NCBI RefSeq assembly: GCF_000350225.1
Contig: NW_005179023.1
Coordinates: forward strand, 27,694 to 91,693
Reading direction: 5' to 3'
From: Chondrus crispus
Taxonomy: Eukaryota; Rhodophyta; Florideophyceae; Gigartinales; Gigartinaceae
DNA: 64,000 nucleotides
Shown piece after piece: positions 40,610 to 50,592 of the stretch. Position 1 is the stretch's first letter, and each line of letters begins with the position of its first letter. A program made the translations under genes and the position numbers. Under the pieces are notes generated by a model. It saw nothing but the letters and a program-made list of their open reading frames with translations, was not told the origin of the DNA and ran no database searches.

Positions 40610-42022
40610 CGTTGCCTGAAGGACGGCCTGTTTTCCTCCGTTCTACAAAACCCCCCTCCCGTTTTCCGCAGTCATACTTCCTTTTGGCGGTGTCCTTCTC
40701 ATTTCGCTGTCGTGCTTCTCACCTCGCCGGTACCCTTCCGTTATGTCCCGTTGCCCCTTCCTCGCTGGTTTCGCCTCGGCATCCTCTCTCCGTGGTCATC
40801 CATCTTCCACGGCCGACCACCGCGGCAAGCACTGCATTCCGTCGCGTCATGTTGTCGCCTCCTGACCACTCTTCGTTTTCCCCACCCCGATTCGTCGCCG
40901 GCTGCCAGCGCTGCCACGCCCTCGTACGTGATGGACACTCGACCGTCAGCCGTGCGATCTGTGACGCCCGCGGCGACGTCGCCGTTCCAGAAGGTCGGCT
41001 TTTCGCGCACGTCGATCTTGTCTGCCCCCAACGCGCCCCCGATGGGCGGTCCCGGGATCCGTATGGTTCCGAAGCCTCTGCCGTCGTTACGCGTGGAAAG
41101 GGCTCGTTGGGCCTCGGCATGGCGGAGCACGACCGTCACTCCGGCCATTGACCGGCCTCGAGCGGCAAGCTAGGGTTACGCCCTCAATTCAGTATCGTAA
41201 AGGGGCCCTTCGTCCTCTTCCCTGCTTAGCGGTTCGTTTGCGAATGAATCCCCTTCTCGGGCGGTCTGCGCGCCGTCCGAGGCACGCGGTTGTCGGCGGT
41301 TCGCTCTTCTCTGTCCGCCCTCTGGGAGGGGTACCCCATTGCTCCTACGGAGCGCGGGGGGGTATGGCCTCTTCCCCGCGCGAGATACGTGTGAACTGCC
41401 TTTTGTCCGTCGTACACGGAGGGGGCGCGTCGTGCAATTCGGAGTCACCGGCGTCCGTGTAGATGGCGTCATCGTGGAGCGCGCGTGTCCCATTAGAGTC
41501 CACCTCGTCTGCCCTCAGGAGTGAGGGCTTCCTGTAGAGCGAGTTCCCTTGCTCGTCGTCCGTGTAGGAGGCGCACCACGTGGTTCGGAGTCACGAGCGC
41601 CCGAGTAGGCAACGTAGTCGTAGAACATGCGTACAGCGCGGGGTTCTCATCAGCTTCCGTTGCTCCGGCCTGTCCTCCGACACGAGGGAGGTGTGAGGCG
41701 AGCTCCCTTCCCCCTTCGTCTACCGAAACAGCGTACTATACGGCTCGGAGTCTCCGAGCGCTACCGGCGTCCGTGTATGCGTCGGCGTCGTGAGGTGCCC
41801 GTACAGCACGATCTTTCCAGTAGCATCCGTCCTGCTTGCCCTCCTACGACCGGGTCGCGTGTGGAGCGAGCTGCCGTTTTTTCGTCGTCTGTCGAAGGAG
41901 CGCGTGCTTGTTGAGTCTTCAGCCGACGTTCGGTCGTCGGTACTTCTGCGCGAGGGCGTTTGTCGTCGCTGCCGCGCGCGCTCCCTGCCGACGTCCGTTT
42001 TGCCGGCCCTTCTACTTGGAGT

Positions 42023-42323
42023 CCCTCGCCGTCCGTAACGAGAGCACGGCGCGCCGCAGCACTTGCTCTTCGACTCGGCGCCCCTCGCTGTCCGTGTCGA
42101 GGGCTCTGCGCGCGGCAATTGTATTGGCGTCGGCACCCCTCGCTGTCCCTGGCGAGGGTGCCGCGCACGCGCTAGTGTCTTCCTTGGCGCTCCTGGCCAT
42201 ATTTGGCGTGAGCCCGGCTCGCGGCGATTTTCTTGTCATCAACGTCCCTCGCCGTCGGCGGCGAGGGCACAGCGTGCGCCGGTTGCGTTGTCGTCGGCGT
42301 CCCTCGCCGTTGATGACGAGGGC
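42023..42323. repeat. Hairpin repeat block 1
   Basis: About six copies of a dyad close to CCCTCGCC-n6-GGCGAGGG start near 42,023, 42,081, 42,136, 42,191 (degenerate), 42,246 and 42,301, about 55 bp apart. Confidence 0.75.
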
Positions 42324-43523
42324 GCGGTGTGTCCGTATATTGAGAACCCCCCCTTGTTGAGGAGTCTCGGGCTCGCCAGAGGGGTTCAGCGCGGCCGTGG
42401 CGGCGGAAGTCGAGTCTGCTCGTTCATGGTGCCATTTTCATGCAGCTCCTCGCCACCGGAGGCGAGGAGGCGTCAGCGCGGTTTCTTGGGGTCGTCTCCC
42501 CCCGGGAGTTGTGTCCTATTAGCGCCGCTCACGCGGCGCTACGTCTTCCGATCCGGAATCGCCCGTTTCGTGCGTATTCCAAGCGGTGTTCCCGGCCCCT
42601 GCCGGGTCTAGGCGAGACGCCACAGCCGTGCACAGGTGGGGCGCGTGAGCACGGCATCATCTCGCAGTGGGGCCCGAATCAGGTCCGTAACCACGTCGGT
42701 CGTGCGCTCTTACACGTCCGTGGCACGCATGGCTACTGTGAGCGCGTCACGGCGCACGTTGGAGGTGACGCTGTCGTAATATCCCGTAAGTTCGTCTTCC
42801 ACCGACGTCCGTATCGTCGGGTCTTCTTGGCTCGGGCGTTCGTCGTCGCTGACACGACAGCTTGTTAGGTCTTCAGACTGCGTCCGTGTCGTCGGCCTTT
42901 CCCTGCGCAGGCGTTCGTCGTTTGTGCCCTGTGCGCTCCTTGCTGACTTCCGTGTCGTCAGCTCTTCTACGCACGGGCGTTCGTCGTCAGTACCTTGCAC
43001 GTGCTTGTGCCAGCTTCAACCAACGTCTGTGTGGTCGGCATTTCTGCGCGCAGGGGTCCGTCGCGCGATTGAGCTTCCGCCGAACGTGTCGATGCGGCGG
43101 CGGATTCGCGCAGGGTCGTTTGTTGTCGGTGAGAGGGGGAAGCGAGCCGTAGGAATGGAGGCCGACATCGGTCTGGTCGCACGCTCGCGCTCGACCTCAG
43201 CTTCTCCTCGATCTTGCGGTAGCCTTCGGCGAACTTCGCTTCTCCTATCAGCCACAGCAGGACGTCGTGAGCGGGCTCTTGGCGGCGTATGAACACGACA
43301 GTGCGGGCGTCGACGTGGTCACCCTCCGGCCGCCGCGAGTAGATGACGTCGAGCGGGGCGTCGCACTTCGAAGCGTCGGCGTGTCCTTCATATTCTCCGG
43401 ACAGGCGCGGTCGTGCACGGGGACGCCCATTTCATCCGCTGCTGTCATCGCGACGCGCTCGTAGCGCGGCGGCGCGCGGTACACGGTATCGGGAGGCGTG
43501 CGCGCGTACCGTTGCTCTCCACG

Positions 43524-44227
43524 CCCCTCGCCGTCCGTGGCAGGGGCGCCAGCGTGCGGTGCGCGGCGTTCGTGTTCTCGTCGGCGTCCCCCGCCATCGG
43601 TGGCAAGGGCGCGCGCGCGGTAGATGCTCTTCTACATGGCGTCCCTCTCCGTTCGTGGCGAGGGCACAGCGCGCCGTATTCGTCGTCCTTAACGCACCTC
43701 GCCGTCGGCGGCGAGGGCAAGTCTCGCAGAAGTCGTCTTCTTGTCAGCACCCCTCGCCGTACGAGGCGAGGGCGCGGCGCACGGAAGTAGTCTTCTTATC
43801 AGTGTCACTCGCCGTTTGAGGCGAGGGCGCGAGAGCGCGAGCGCGGGACGAAGGCTCCGTTCCTTGGCGCCCCTCGCCGTCGGCGGAGAGGGCACACCGC
43901 CCGGCATCCGTCTTTTCGTCGGTGTCCCTCGCCGTTCGAGGCGAGGGCGCGAGCGTCCGTGCTGCTGCTTTTCTTCCGCGCCCCTCGCCGTCCGTGGCGA
44001 GGGCGCGGGCACGCGTGCAGTTGCTTTTCGTAGACCTCCTTCGCCGTCCGAGGCGAGGGCACGGGCACGCGCGACGATGCTCTTCCTCCGCGCCCCTTGC
44101 CGTCCGTGGCAAGGGCGCCGGCGCGCGTGCAGTTGCTCTTCGTAAGCGTCCCTCGCCGTCCGAGGCGAGGGCGCTGGCGCGCGGCAGTCGTCTTCCGTGG
44201 TGCCCCCTCGCCATCGGCGACGAGGGG
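43524..44227. repeat. Hairpin repeat block 2
   Basis: Thirteen copies of the same dyad start near 43,524, 43,588, 43,643, 43,695, 43,750, 43,806, 43,870, 43,926, 43,981, 44,038, 44,093, 44,150 and 44,204. Spacing is 52-64 bp. On the minus strand they read as a degenerate protein repeat around SPRTARGAEEK. Confidence 0.85.
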
Positions 44228-44347
44228 CAGAGTGGGTCCGCGCGTACTCATCCAAAGAGTACGGAGGCCCTGCGATGCCGTCCTGTCAGTGTCCGTCCGA
44301 CCTGTACAGCCCGCAGCGTCTACGACGCTTGCCGTGTACTGTACAGT

Positions 44348-45061
44348 TGTGAAGAGTCGGGTACTGAAATAATAATCACATGATTTGATTGGATATGTGC
44401 TTCTGGCACACAGTGGAAACACGCGCGCATGACTCCACAGAACACATCGCATGTACGCCTATACGACGATATATAGAGTAGAAGTGACACCCAGTGAGCA
44501 GAATGCAGATGCAGACAGTGAGAGCAGGGGACAAGCGAAAGGGTGAGAGGACAATAACGTGGGCAAAAGGAAGGAATTCTCAATCGGATGCACGGGAAGA
44601 CGAACAGACGGATGGGTAAAGAACCAAGGGAAGAAGCCGATTCGTGCGACATGGAAAGAGATGGCAAGTGCATGCCGCTGCACCGAAAGGATGAGTGTAA
44701 CGGAATGGGGGCTGGACCCACGAAGAAGGAAGTGGTATCACCACTGACAGAGGCGAATTCGGAGGATGAATCGAAGGATCAATGCGTACGTATGATGTAC
44801 ATAGCATGGACGAATGCAAGGAAAAGGCAGCTGAAAGACCCGCAAAAAGGGAAACGAGCGAGGAGGAAACGATGGATCCCGTAGCTAGAAGGGTACGGCA
44901 TGAGTACTTATAGACGGGAGGTAGCTGAGTTAGCAAAGAAAAAGAGGGAGCATCGATCGACGCCAGCACATGCTGATTACATTTGCCGAACCCGTATCCA
45001 CAGTGTAGTCCGAAGGAATCAACCAATCAGCGATATCGTCATGAACAACGATTTTCTCACA
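44348..45061 (+). repeat. Copia 5' LTR
   Basis: This 714-bp repeat starts TGTGAAGAGTCGG and ends TTTTCTCACA. It has a TATATA box near 44,470. The gag frame opens inside it at 44,900. A candidate primer-binding region (TTATGGGCCCAGATGG) follows immediately. Confidence 0.92.
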
Positions 45062-46168
45062 GTTATGGGCCCAGATGGTTCCTCATCGGCTCACTCAGGG
45101 GGTTTGACGCATGGACATCACCCACCGATGTTCGCAACTAACAAAACTTCCAAGTCATGGTACAGGGATGCGCTACGCCGTTGGATTCAAATGCTTATTG
45201 TATTTGCAGAAGTTGATACGAAGTCAAAGGCGATGCTCAGGGGTGCCGGTCACCTCATTTATAGATACTGCGATGACTATGCTCAACAAATGATACAGAG
45301 TGCAGAGAAGTCCGGCAATATCATTCTAAAAGGCACAGAAAACGATCCATCTAGGGAGCTTTTGGTTGAAAGTATCATTGATGTTATAGCAAAACAGTCA
45401 ACCACTGAGCTTGTAAGGATGGAGGTGGATCTGCTATCGGACATCCAGAAATGTATACGAAAACCAGGAGAGAGCCCGCACAACTTTGCCAATCGTTTCG
45501 CGGGGACTGTTGCACGCTATGTGAACCAAACAACGAAGCTAACAGAACTTTCAAGCAGACAATTTGCTGTAACTATGCTGAGAAATGCAAAACTAACACC
45601 CGACACCTTGAATGGTCTCATTTTTCAACTGACATCTAAGATAGACGTGAATTCCAAACTTTGCAAGTTTCTCAATTTAGAAGTCACTTTGGACACTGCT
45701 AACAAACTTGTGACTTTCATCAAGGCAAACTTGAACGATGCATTGGACTCTAAGGAGGCAGTTCAAGGAGTATCAGACGAGATTGAGAAAATGAAGTCAA
45801 GATCAGAAAAAGAATGCAACATATCCATGTTCTCAATAGAGGAAGCGACACAATCGCTGGCACAGGTGAAAACTGTAACGGAAGTCAACCCGGAGTTCAT
45901 GGCTAAAGGTTCTATGCTCGGAAAACGTACTATGGATGATTACCAAGCCCGGAATGACAGGATCAAGCGGATGAAGTTGGAGAGTAGCTGCAAGGCGTGC
46001 GGAAAAACAGGACATTGGTATCGGGATAGGCCGGAGTGTTTGGATAAGGTCAGACAGTCACAGATATCAAGGAGGCCGGCGCATGATACCAGAGTGCCAC
46101 AGGAAAATTCCTCGAAAGAAGAACAGAAGAAGAAAATTGGTACGTTTTTTCGTCAAGGAGGCCAGTAG
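44900..46168 (+). CDS. Copia gag
   Basis: This ORF of 422 codons starts at an ATG within the 5' LTR and runs into the internal region. The middle shows a capsid-like helical domain (RELLVESIIDVIAKQSTTEL, ESPHNFANRFAGTVARYV, the UBN2-like layout). A zinc-knuckle-like site CKACGKTGHWYRDRPEC stands near the C-terminus. Because the first 54 codons lie in the LTR, the 3' LTR repeats them. Confidence 0.8.
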   Translation: MSTYRREVAELAKKKREHRSTPAHADYICRTRIHSVVRRNQPISDIVMNNDFLTVMGPDGSSSAHSGGLTHGHHPPMFATNKTSKSWYRDALRRWIQMLIVFAEVDTKSKAMLRGAGHLIYRYCDDYAQQMIQSAEKSGNIILKGTENDPSRELLVESIIDVIAKQSTTELVRMEVDLLSDIQKCIRKPGESPHNFANRFAGTVARYVNQTTKLTELSSRQFAVTMLRNAKLTPDTLNGLIFQLTSKIDVNSKLCKFLNLEVTLDTANKLVTFIKANLNDALDSKEAVQGVSDEIEKMKSRSEKECNISMFSIEEATQSLAQVKTVTEVNPEFMAKGSMLGKRTMDDYQARNDRIKRMKLESSCKACGKTGHWYRDRPECLDKVRQSQISRRPAHDTRVPQENSSKEEQKKKIGTFFRQGGQ

Positions 46169-46191
46169 AGCTCCATGCTGACCTCAACCCG

Positions 46192-49100
46192 ATGCTAGAT
46201 GAAGGAGCACCCACCTCTACGGGAGGTATCTTTAACGCTATTAGGCTATGTGACGCGCTATCTATTCCGCTCAAGCTGCAACCGCCACGCGAAAGGTATC
46301 ACCATGGATGGGGTCAAAATTGTGCAGATGCCAAGCCCATTCGGTATACGTGGGAACTGGTGGTCAATGACGTACAAGGAAACCCCACAGCGATGAAGTT
46401 TGATCTTGTAGAAGGTGAATCTCCTCTGATTGTGGGACTAGACTTCAAACGGTTCGCAGACACTCTGAATAGGCCGAAGCAGCCAATGATAACATTTCGG
46501 AGGCCATGCGATAGTGCAGACCGTACGTTTTATACGTACATTGCACCCGATAAGAGTGAGAATGATCGCATATGGTTCGATATTGTACCGAATTCAAGAT
46601 CACACCGTATGAGTCTCATGGGGCATAGTTCATCACGTCAAGAAGCTAATATGGTCAAAAAGGTACACCGCTTTACGCATGCATCCTCAAGTGAGATGCA
46701 GAAGCTTTTCGATGATGCTAAGTTAAAAACGCAGGGTGTGGTAAGAGCTTGTGATGCAGTTCACAGTGCGTGTGACATATGCGCATCAACTGGGCGTCCA
46801 AAGGACACAAAGAAGATTTCGTTAACACACGTCAACGAGGAGTTCAACCAGGAGATTCAGGTGGATTTTGTTATGATTTACATTAAGGATGTCAAGTATG
46901 AGGTTATCAATATCGTAGATGTTGGGACAAGGTACGGAGAGCGGGCAATTGCAAAAGACAGATCAGCTGAAACAATGATGGATTTAATCGAGACAGAATG
47001 GCTGTATCATCACGGAGCCCCAAAGAGCTTCAGCGCTGACCCAGAATTTTGTAGGCCGATATTTGAAAAGTTTCTCGTATCACACAAAGTCACATTGAAG
47101 CCGAGGCCGTCCAGATCATCAGCTAAAAACGGTCATGTTGAGCGCAATAATGGTGTGTTTAAAACTATTTTATCTAGGCTGTCTAAAGAGTTAACAGCAT
47201 CATCACCAGGAACGTTGGTGGCAAGAGCTTCTTTTATGTCAAACATGTTCCACGGTAACGCAATATTGAGTGCGTTTCAGCTAGCCAGGGGGTACTCACC
47301 ATCGATTCTGGGAGTACCCAGTTCCGATGTATCACAGAGCATGCTTGATGCACACATGGAGTCAGTTGCAGTGCGGGCAATCAACAGAGTTTCGAGGTCG
47401 AAGATGAGAAATGTTGAACCTAGGGCATCATTTCCAAAAGGGGCCAAGGTCTGGGTATATTACAAAACGTCAAAGCAAAACGAAAGGCCAAGGTGGGTAG
47501 AAGCATGGGTGATCGAGGCCGAAGTTCACATGGTCAAGTGCAGGCGGAATAAGAAAGGGCCGCCAATGAGTGTGGCGTACGAACACATCAGGATAGCTCC
47601 AAAAGGTGAACTGGCACAGGAACTTATGAAGTGCAGCCTGGAGGAGGAACTTGCACAAGACGAGAACACCACAACTGCTGTAACTGACATGGATAAGACG
47701 ATCACCGATAACGAGGAAAATGCACGAGCTATGAATAGCGACCTAATCAGGGATGTGTTTGGTGACGGAGAACATAATGATATGACTGCATCGGAGGGAC
47801 GGGTAGGATCTCTATTTACGAAGAAAAATCAAGGTGATCCATCGCAGGACGTTGGGGAGTTACCACAGGGAACAGGGGCTGAACAGCAAGAGGATATTGA
47901 GCTGAAATCACAGGAGCAAGAAACTCTAGAGGAAATTCACAAAATACTAGGGTCAGCACAAATAACGAGAAGGAAAATGGAGTGCGCCCCTCCTTGGATC
48001 GTAAATAAGGCAATTGAAGCAGAACTGAAATCAAATTGGAAGGATGCGTATGAGGAGGTCATGGATGTTGATGTGCCTCAGTTTGCCAATGTGATTGGGT
48101 CCCATATTGTATACAAGATTAAGGTAGAAGAAAAAGGACAAAAGAGGCTTAAAGCCAGACTATGTCCACATGGGAATCGGGATAAAGATAAGGATGATAT
48201 AAGAAAAGATTCGGCTACCGCACAGTTCGACGTGATAAGGCTAGTATGCAGCCTTGCAACGATCTTTGGGTTCCGGTTAGGATGTTTGGACGTCAAAGGA
48301 GCCTATTTGCAGAGTGGACCAATTCGAAGGGACATATATGTGAGACCTCCAGCAGAGTGGAAAGGTAAACGAGGAGTAATATGGCACTTGCTCAAGATGC
48401 CATATGGGATATCAGAGGCAGGGAGGCAATGGGCGAAGGTGATTGAGAATTGGATGATCCAAAAAGCATCATTTGGAAGGGTCAGAGGAGTTCCACAGAT
48501 GTTTATACGCAGAACGAAAGAAGGTAAGATATCCATTATTGCAGCGAAGGTCACGGATGATCTCCTGATGGCTGGCAGCGTGGAGGACATTAAGGTGTTC
48601 TCTGAACACATTTCTAAACGTTTTCCGATCAGCAAAGTCATTATAGATGGTGCAATCAAATTCAATGGGGCGGATATAACTCAGGACAAATATGGCTCGG
48701 TGTCCATCTCAATGGACTCATACATGCAGGATATAAGGCCAGTGACTCTAGACCAGTGTCGAAAGAAACAGACAGATTCAGCAGCTACATCGAAAGAAAT
48801 GGCAGAATTCAGATCTCTAGCAGGGGAATTGGTATGGCTTGGGTGCGGAGCACTACCACAGGCAGCATACATCGGCTCGTATATGCAACAATGCGTACCA
48901 CGGTTAAAAGTTGAACATCTTCTACAGGCAAACGGCATGCTGAAGGAGATGAAGGATTTGAAGGCGGTGGTTATGTTTCGTAGACCACGCAGTATGGAGG
49001 TATCTGCAACTATCAATTCATTTTCGGACGCAGCTTTCAATATTTCGAGGACTAAGCAATATGGCCAGACGGGGTTTATATTAGGGATTCTTTATGAGGA

Positions 49101-49554
49101 GAAAGGTGTACAAGACGATGTATATCACATTATTGACTGGTCGAGCACGAAGCAGCGAAGAGTGTGCCATTCATCGTATGGGGCAGAGATCTTGGCGTGC
49201 TCGGACGCGGACGACAGAGGTTATAATCTCAAGCTTGCGATGAGATCCATATTCCCAAAGGACAAGTTAAGACACGTGCTAAGCGTAGACTCGAAAGGAC
49301 TATATGATACAATTACGACGCTGCATGAAGGTCGGGATTATCGATTGAGACAAACAGTGCAGCGCATAAGGGATTCGTTTGAGTCGGGTGAAGTTGATGT
49401 AATACGGTGGATTCAAGGAAAGGTCAACATCGCAGATGCGTTAACAAAGAGGAATGCTATAAGTCATAGGATGCTCAACAAGATTGCAAGTGAAGGGATA
49501 CTAAGGCTGCCGGTGCACAAGTCGTTTGAGGTTGACAGCGAGAAATGGACGTAG
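46192..49554 (+). CDS. Copia pol: integrase, RT, RNase H
   Basis: This ORF of 1,120 codons begins 24 bp after the gag stop. It has an N-terminal segment where the protease would lie, an integrase zinc region (CDAVHSACDICAS), a DDE core (IQVDFVMIY, SADPEFC, NGHVERNNG), Copia-type RT (LGCLDVKGAYLQ, KMPYGISEAGRQW, an xDD box in KVTDDLLMAG), and RNase H (FSDAAFNISRTKQYGQTGF, SSYGAEILACSDADD). The stop lies just before the polypurine tract GACTGGGGGG and the 3' LTR. Confidence 0.92.
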   Translation: MLDEGAPTSTGGIFNAIRLCDALSIPLKLQPPRERYHHGWGQNCADAKPIRYTWELVVNDVQGNPTAMKFDLVEGESPLIVGLDFKRFADTLNRPKQPMITFRRPCDSADRTFYTYIAPDKSENDRIWFDIVPNSRSHRMSLMGHSSSRQEANMVKKVHRFTHASSSEMQKLFDDAKLKTQGVVRACDAVHSACDICASTGRPKDTKKISLTHVNEEFNQEIQVDFVMIYIKDVKYEVINIVDVGTRYGERAIAKDRSAETMMDLIETEWLYHHGAPKSFSADPEFCRPIFEKFLVSHKVTLKPRPSRSSAKNGHVERNNGVFKTILSRLSKELTASSPGTLVARASFMSNMFHGNAILSAFQLARGYSPSILGVPSSDVSQSMLDAHMESVAVRAINRVSRSKMRNVEPRASFPKGAKVWVYYKTSKQNERPRWVEAWVIEAEVHMVKCRRNKKGPPMSVAYEHIRIAPKGELAQELMKCSLEEELAQDENTTTAVTDMDKTITDNEENARAMNSDLIRDVFGDGEHNDMTASEGRVGSLFTKKNQGDPSQDVGELPQGTGAEQQEDIELKSQEQETLEEIHKILGSAQITRRKMECAPPWIVNKAIEAELKSNWKDAYEEVMDVDVPQFANVIGSHIVYKIKVEEKGQKRLKARLCPHGNRDKDKDDIRKDSATAQFDVIRLVCSLATIFGFRLGCLDVKGAYLQSGPIRRDIYVRPPAEWKGKRGVIWHLLKMPYGISEAGRQWAKVIENWMIQKASFGRVRGVPQMFIRRTKEGKISIIAAKVTDDLLMAGSVEDIKVFSEHISKRFPISKVIIDGAIKFNGADITQDKYGSVSISMDSYMQDIRPVTLDQCRKKQTDSAATSKEMAEFRSLAGELVWLGCGALPQAAYIGSYMQQCVPRLKVEHLLQANGMLKEMKDLKAVVMFRRPRSMEVSATINSFSDAAFNISRTKQYGQTGFILGILYEEKGVQDDVYHIIDWSSTKQRRVCHSSYGAEILACSDADDRGYNLKLAMRSIFPKDKLRHVLSVDSKGLYDTITTLHEGRDYRLRQTVQRIRDSFESGEVDVIRWIQGKVNIADALTKRNAISHRMLNKIASEGILRLPVHKSFEVDSEKWT

Positions 49555-49591
49555 AGTCGTTAAAGATATACACTTCAACGACTGGGGGGAG

Positions 49592-50305
49592 TGTGAAGAG
49601 TCGGGTACTGAAATAATAATCACATGATTTGATTGGATATGTGCTTCTGGCACACAGTGGAAACACGCGCGCATGACTCCACAGAACACATCGCATGTAC
49701 GCCTATACGACGATATATAGAGTAGAAGTGACACCCAGTGAGCAGAATGCAGATGCAGACAGTGAGAGCAGGGGACAAGCGAAAGGGTGAGAGGACAATA
49801 ACGTGGGCAAAAGGAAGGAATTCTCAATCGGATGCACGGGAAGACGAACAGACGGATGGGTAAAGAACCAAGGGAAGAAGCCGATTCGTGCGACATGGAA
49901 AGAGATGGCAAGTGCATGCCGCTGCACCGAAAGGATGAGTGTAACGGAATGGGGGCTGGACCCACGAAGAAGGAAGTGGTATCACCACTGACAGAGGCGA
50001 ATTCGGAGGATGAATCGAAGGATCAATGCGTACGTATGATGTACATAGCATGGACGAATGCAAGGAAAAGGCAGCTGAAAGACCCGCAAAAAGGGAAACG
50101 AGCGAGGAGGAAACGATGGATCCCGTAGCTAGAAGGGTACGGCATGAGTACTTATAGACGGGAGGTAGCTGAGTTAGCAAAGAAAAAGAGGGAGCATCGA
50201 TCGACGCCAGCACATGCTGATTACATTTGCCGAACCCGTATCCACAGTGTAGTCCGAAGGAATCAACCAATCAGCGATATCGTCATGAACAACGATTTTC
50301 TCACA
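49592..50305 (+). repeat. Copia 3' LTR
   Basis: This copy of the 5' LTR lies 5,244 bp downstream and is identical as far as I can tell. It is followed by the ACAGT duplication. Confidence 0.92.
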
Positions 50306-50310
50306 ACAGT

Positions 50311-50592
50311 ACCCGTGCGCACGTGCGCGCACAAGTACGGCCGTGAGCCCGTTCCAAAATCACCCCAAAAAAAATCGCAAAAAATGTTTCCCGCGAAAAT
50401 CATTTTTTGCCAAAAAATCAGAGCACGGTGCCTGATTGGTGCGCTGTCGTCTGAGGAAGAAATCTTCCCAAAATTTAATCATGGCATGCGCCGTGATTAG
50501 CGACAAAAAGTTCTAATTCCAGGAGCAGACTCTGAAGTTCAGGCGAGCTCGTCGATATGCCCTTAACCGTAACGGAGCGGTTCGGGCCCCCC
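50311..50592. other. AT-rich scrap between the Copia and Gypsy 2 pol
   Basis: These 280 bp start as GC-rich Gypsy-like sequence, then change to an A-rich patch (about 50,355-50,510, CCAAAAAAAATCGC...). The patch could be a small inserted element, but no terminal repeats are clear. Confidence 0.35.

Larger units (their letters stand above)
40575..44342. other. Accessory region of Gypsy element 2
   Basis: These 3.8 kb of GC-rich sequence hold many short open frames on both strands but no recognised domain. The antisense (plus) frame near 40,574-41,173 resembles the start of the antisense module of element 1 in composition (Ser/Pro/Arg-rich) but not clearly in sequence. Most of the rest is repeat-like, including two blocks of hairpins listed separately. 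Confidence 0.45.
44348..50305 (+). mobile_element. Ty1/Copia LTR retrotransposon, young and whole-looking
   Basis: This 5,958-bp element lies on the plus strand, with 714-bp LTRs at both ends and the target duplication ACAGT (44,343-44,347 and 50,306-50,310). Inside are a gag ORF, then a pol ORF with integrase before reverse transcriptase and RNase H, the Copia order. All LTR-encoded frames are identical between the two copies and I see no difference between LTRs, so the insertion is very recent. It looks whole. It sits inside the accessory region of Gypsy element 2. Confidence 0.95.

Noticed and set aside
42023-44227. Hairpin array read as a CRISPR-like array
   Set aside because: Repeats are imperfect dyads with related, not unique, spacers, in a eukaryotic retroelement and without cas genes.
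44559-44884. Short ORFs duplicated at 44,559-44,884 and 49,803-50,128
   Set aside because: They are the two copies of the Copia LTR, not genes.
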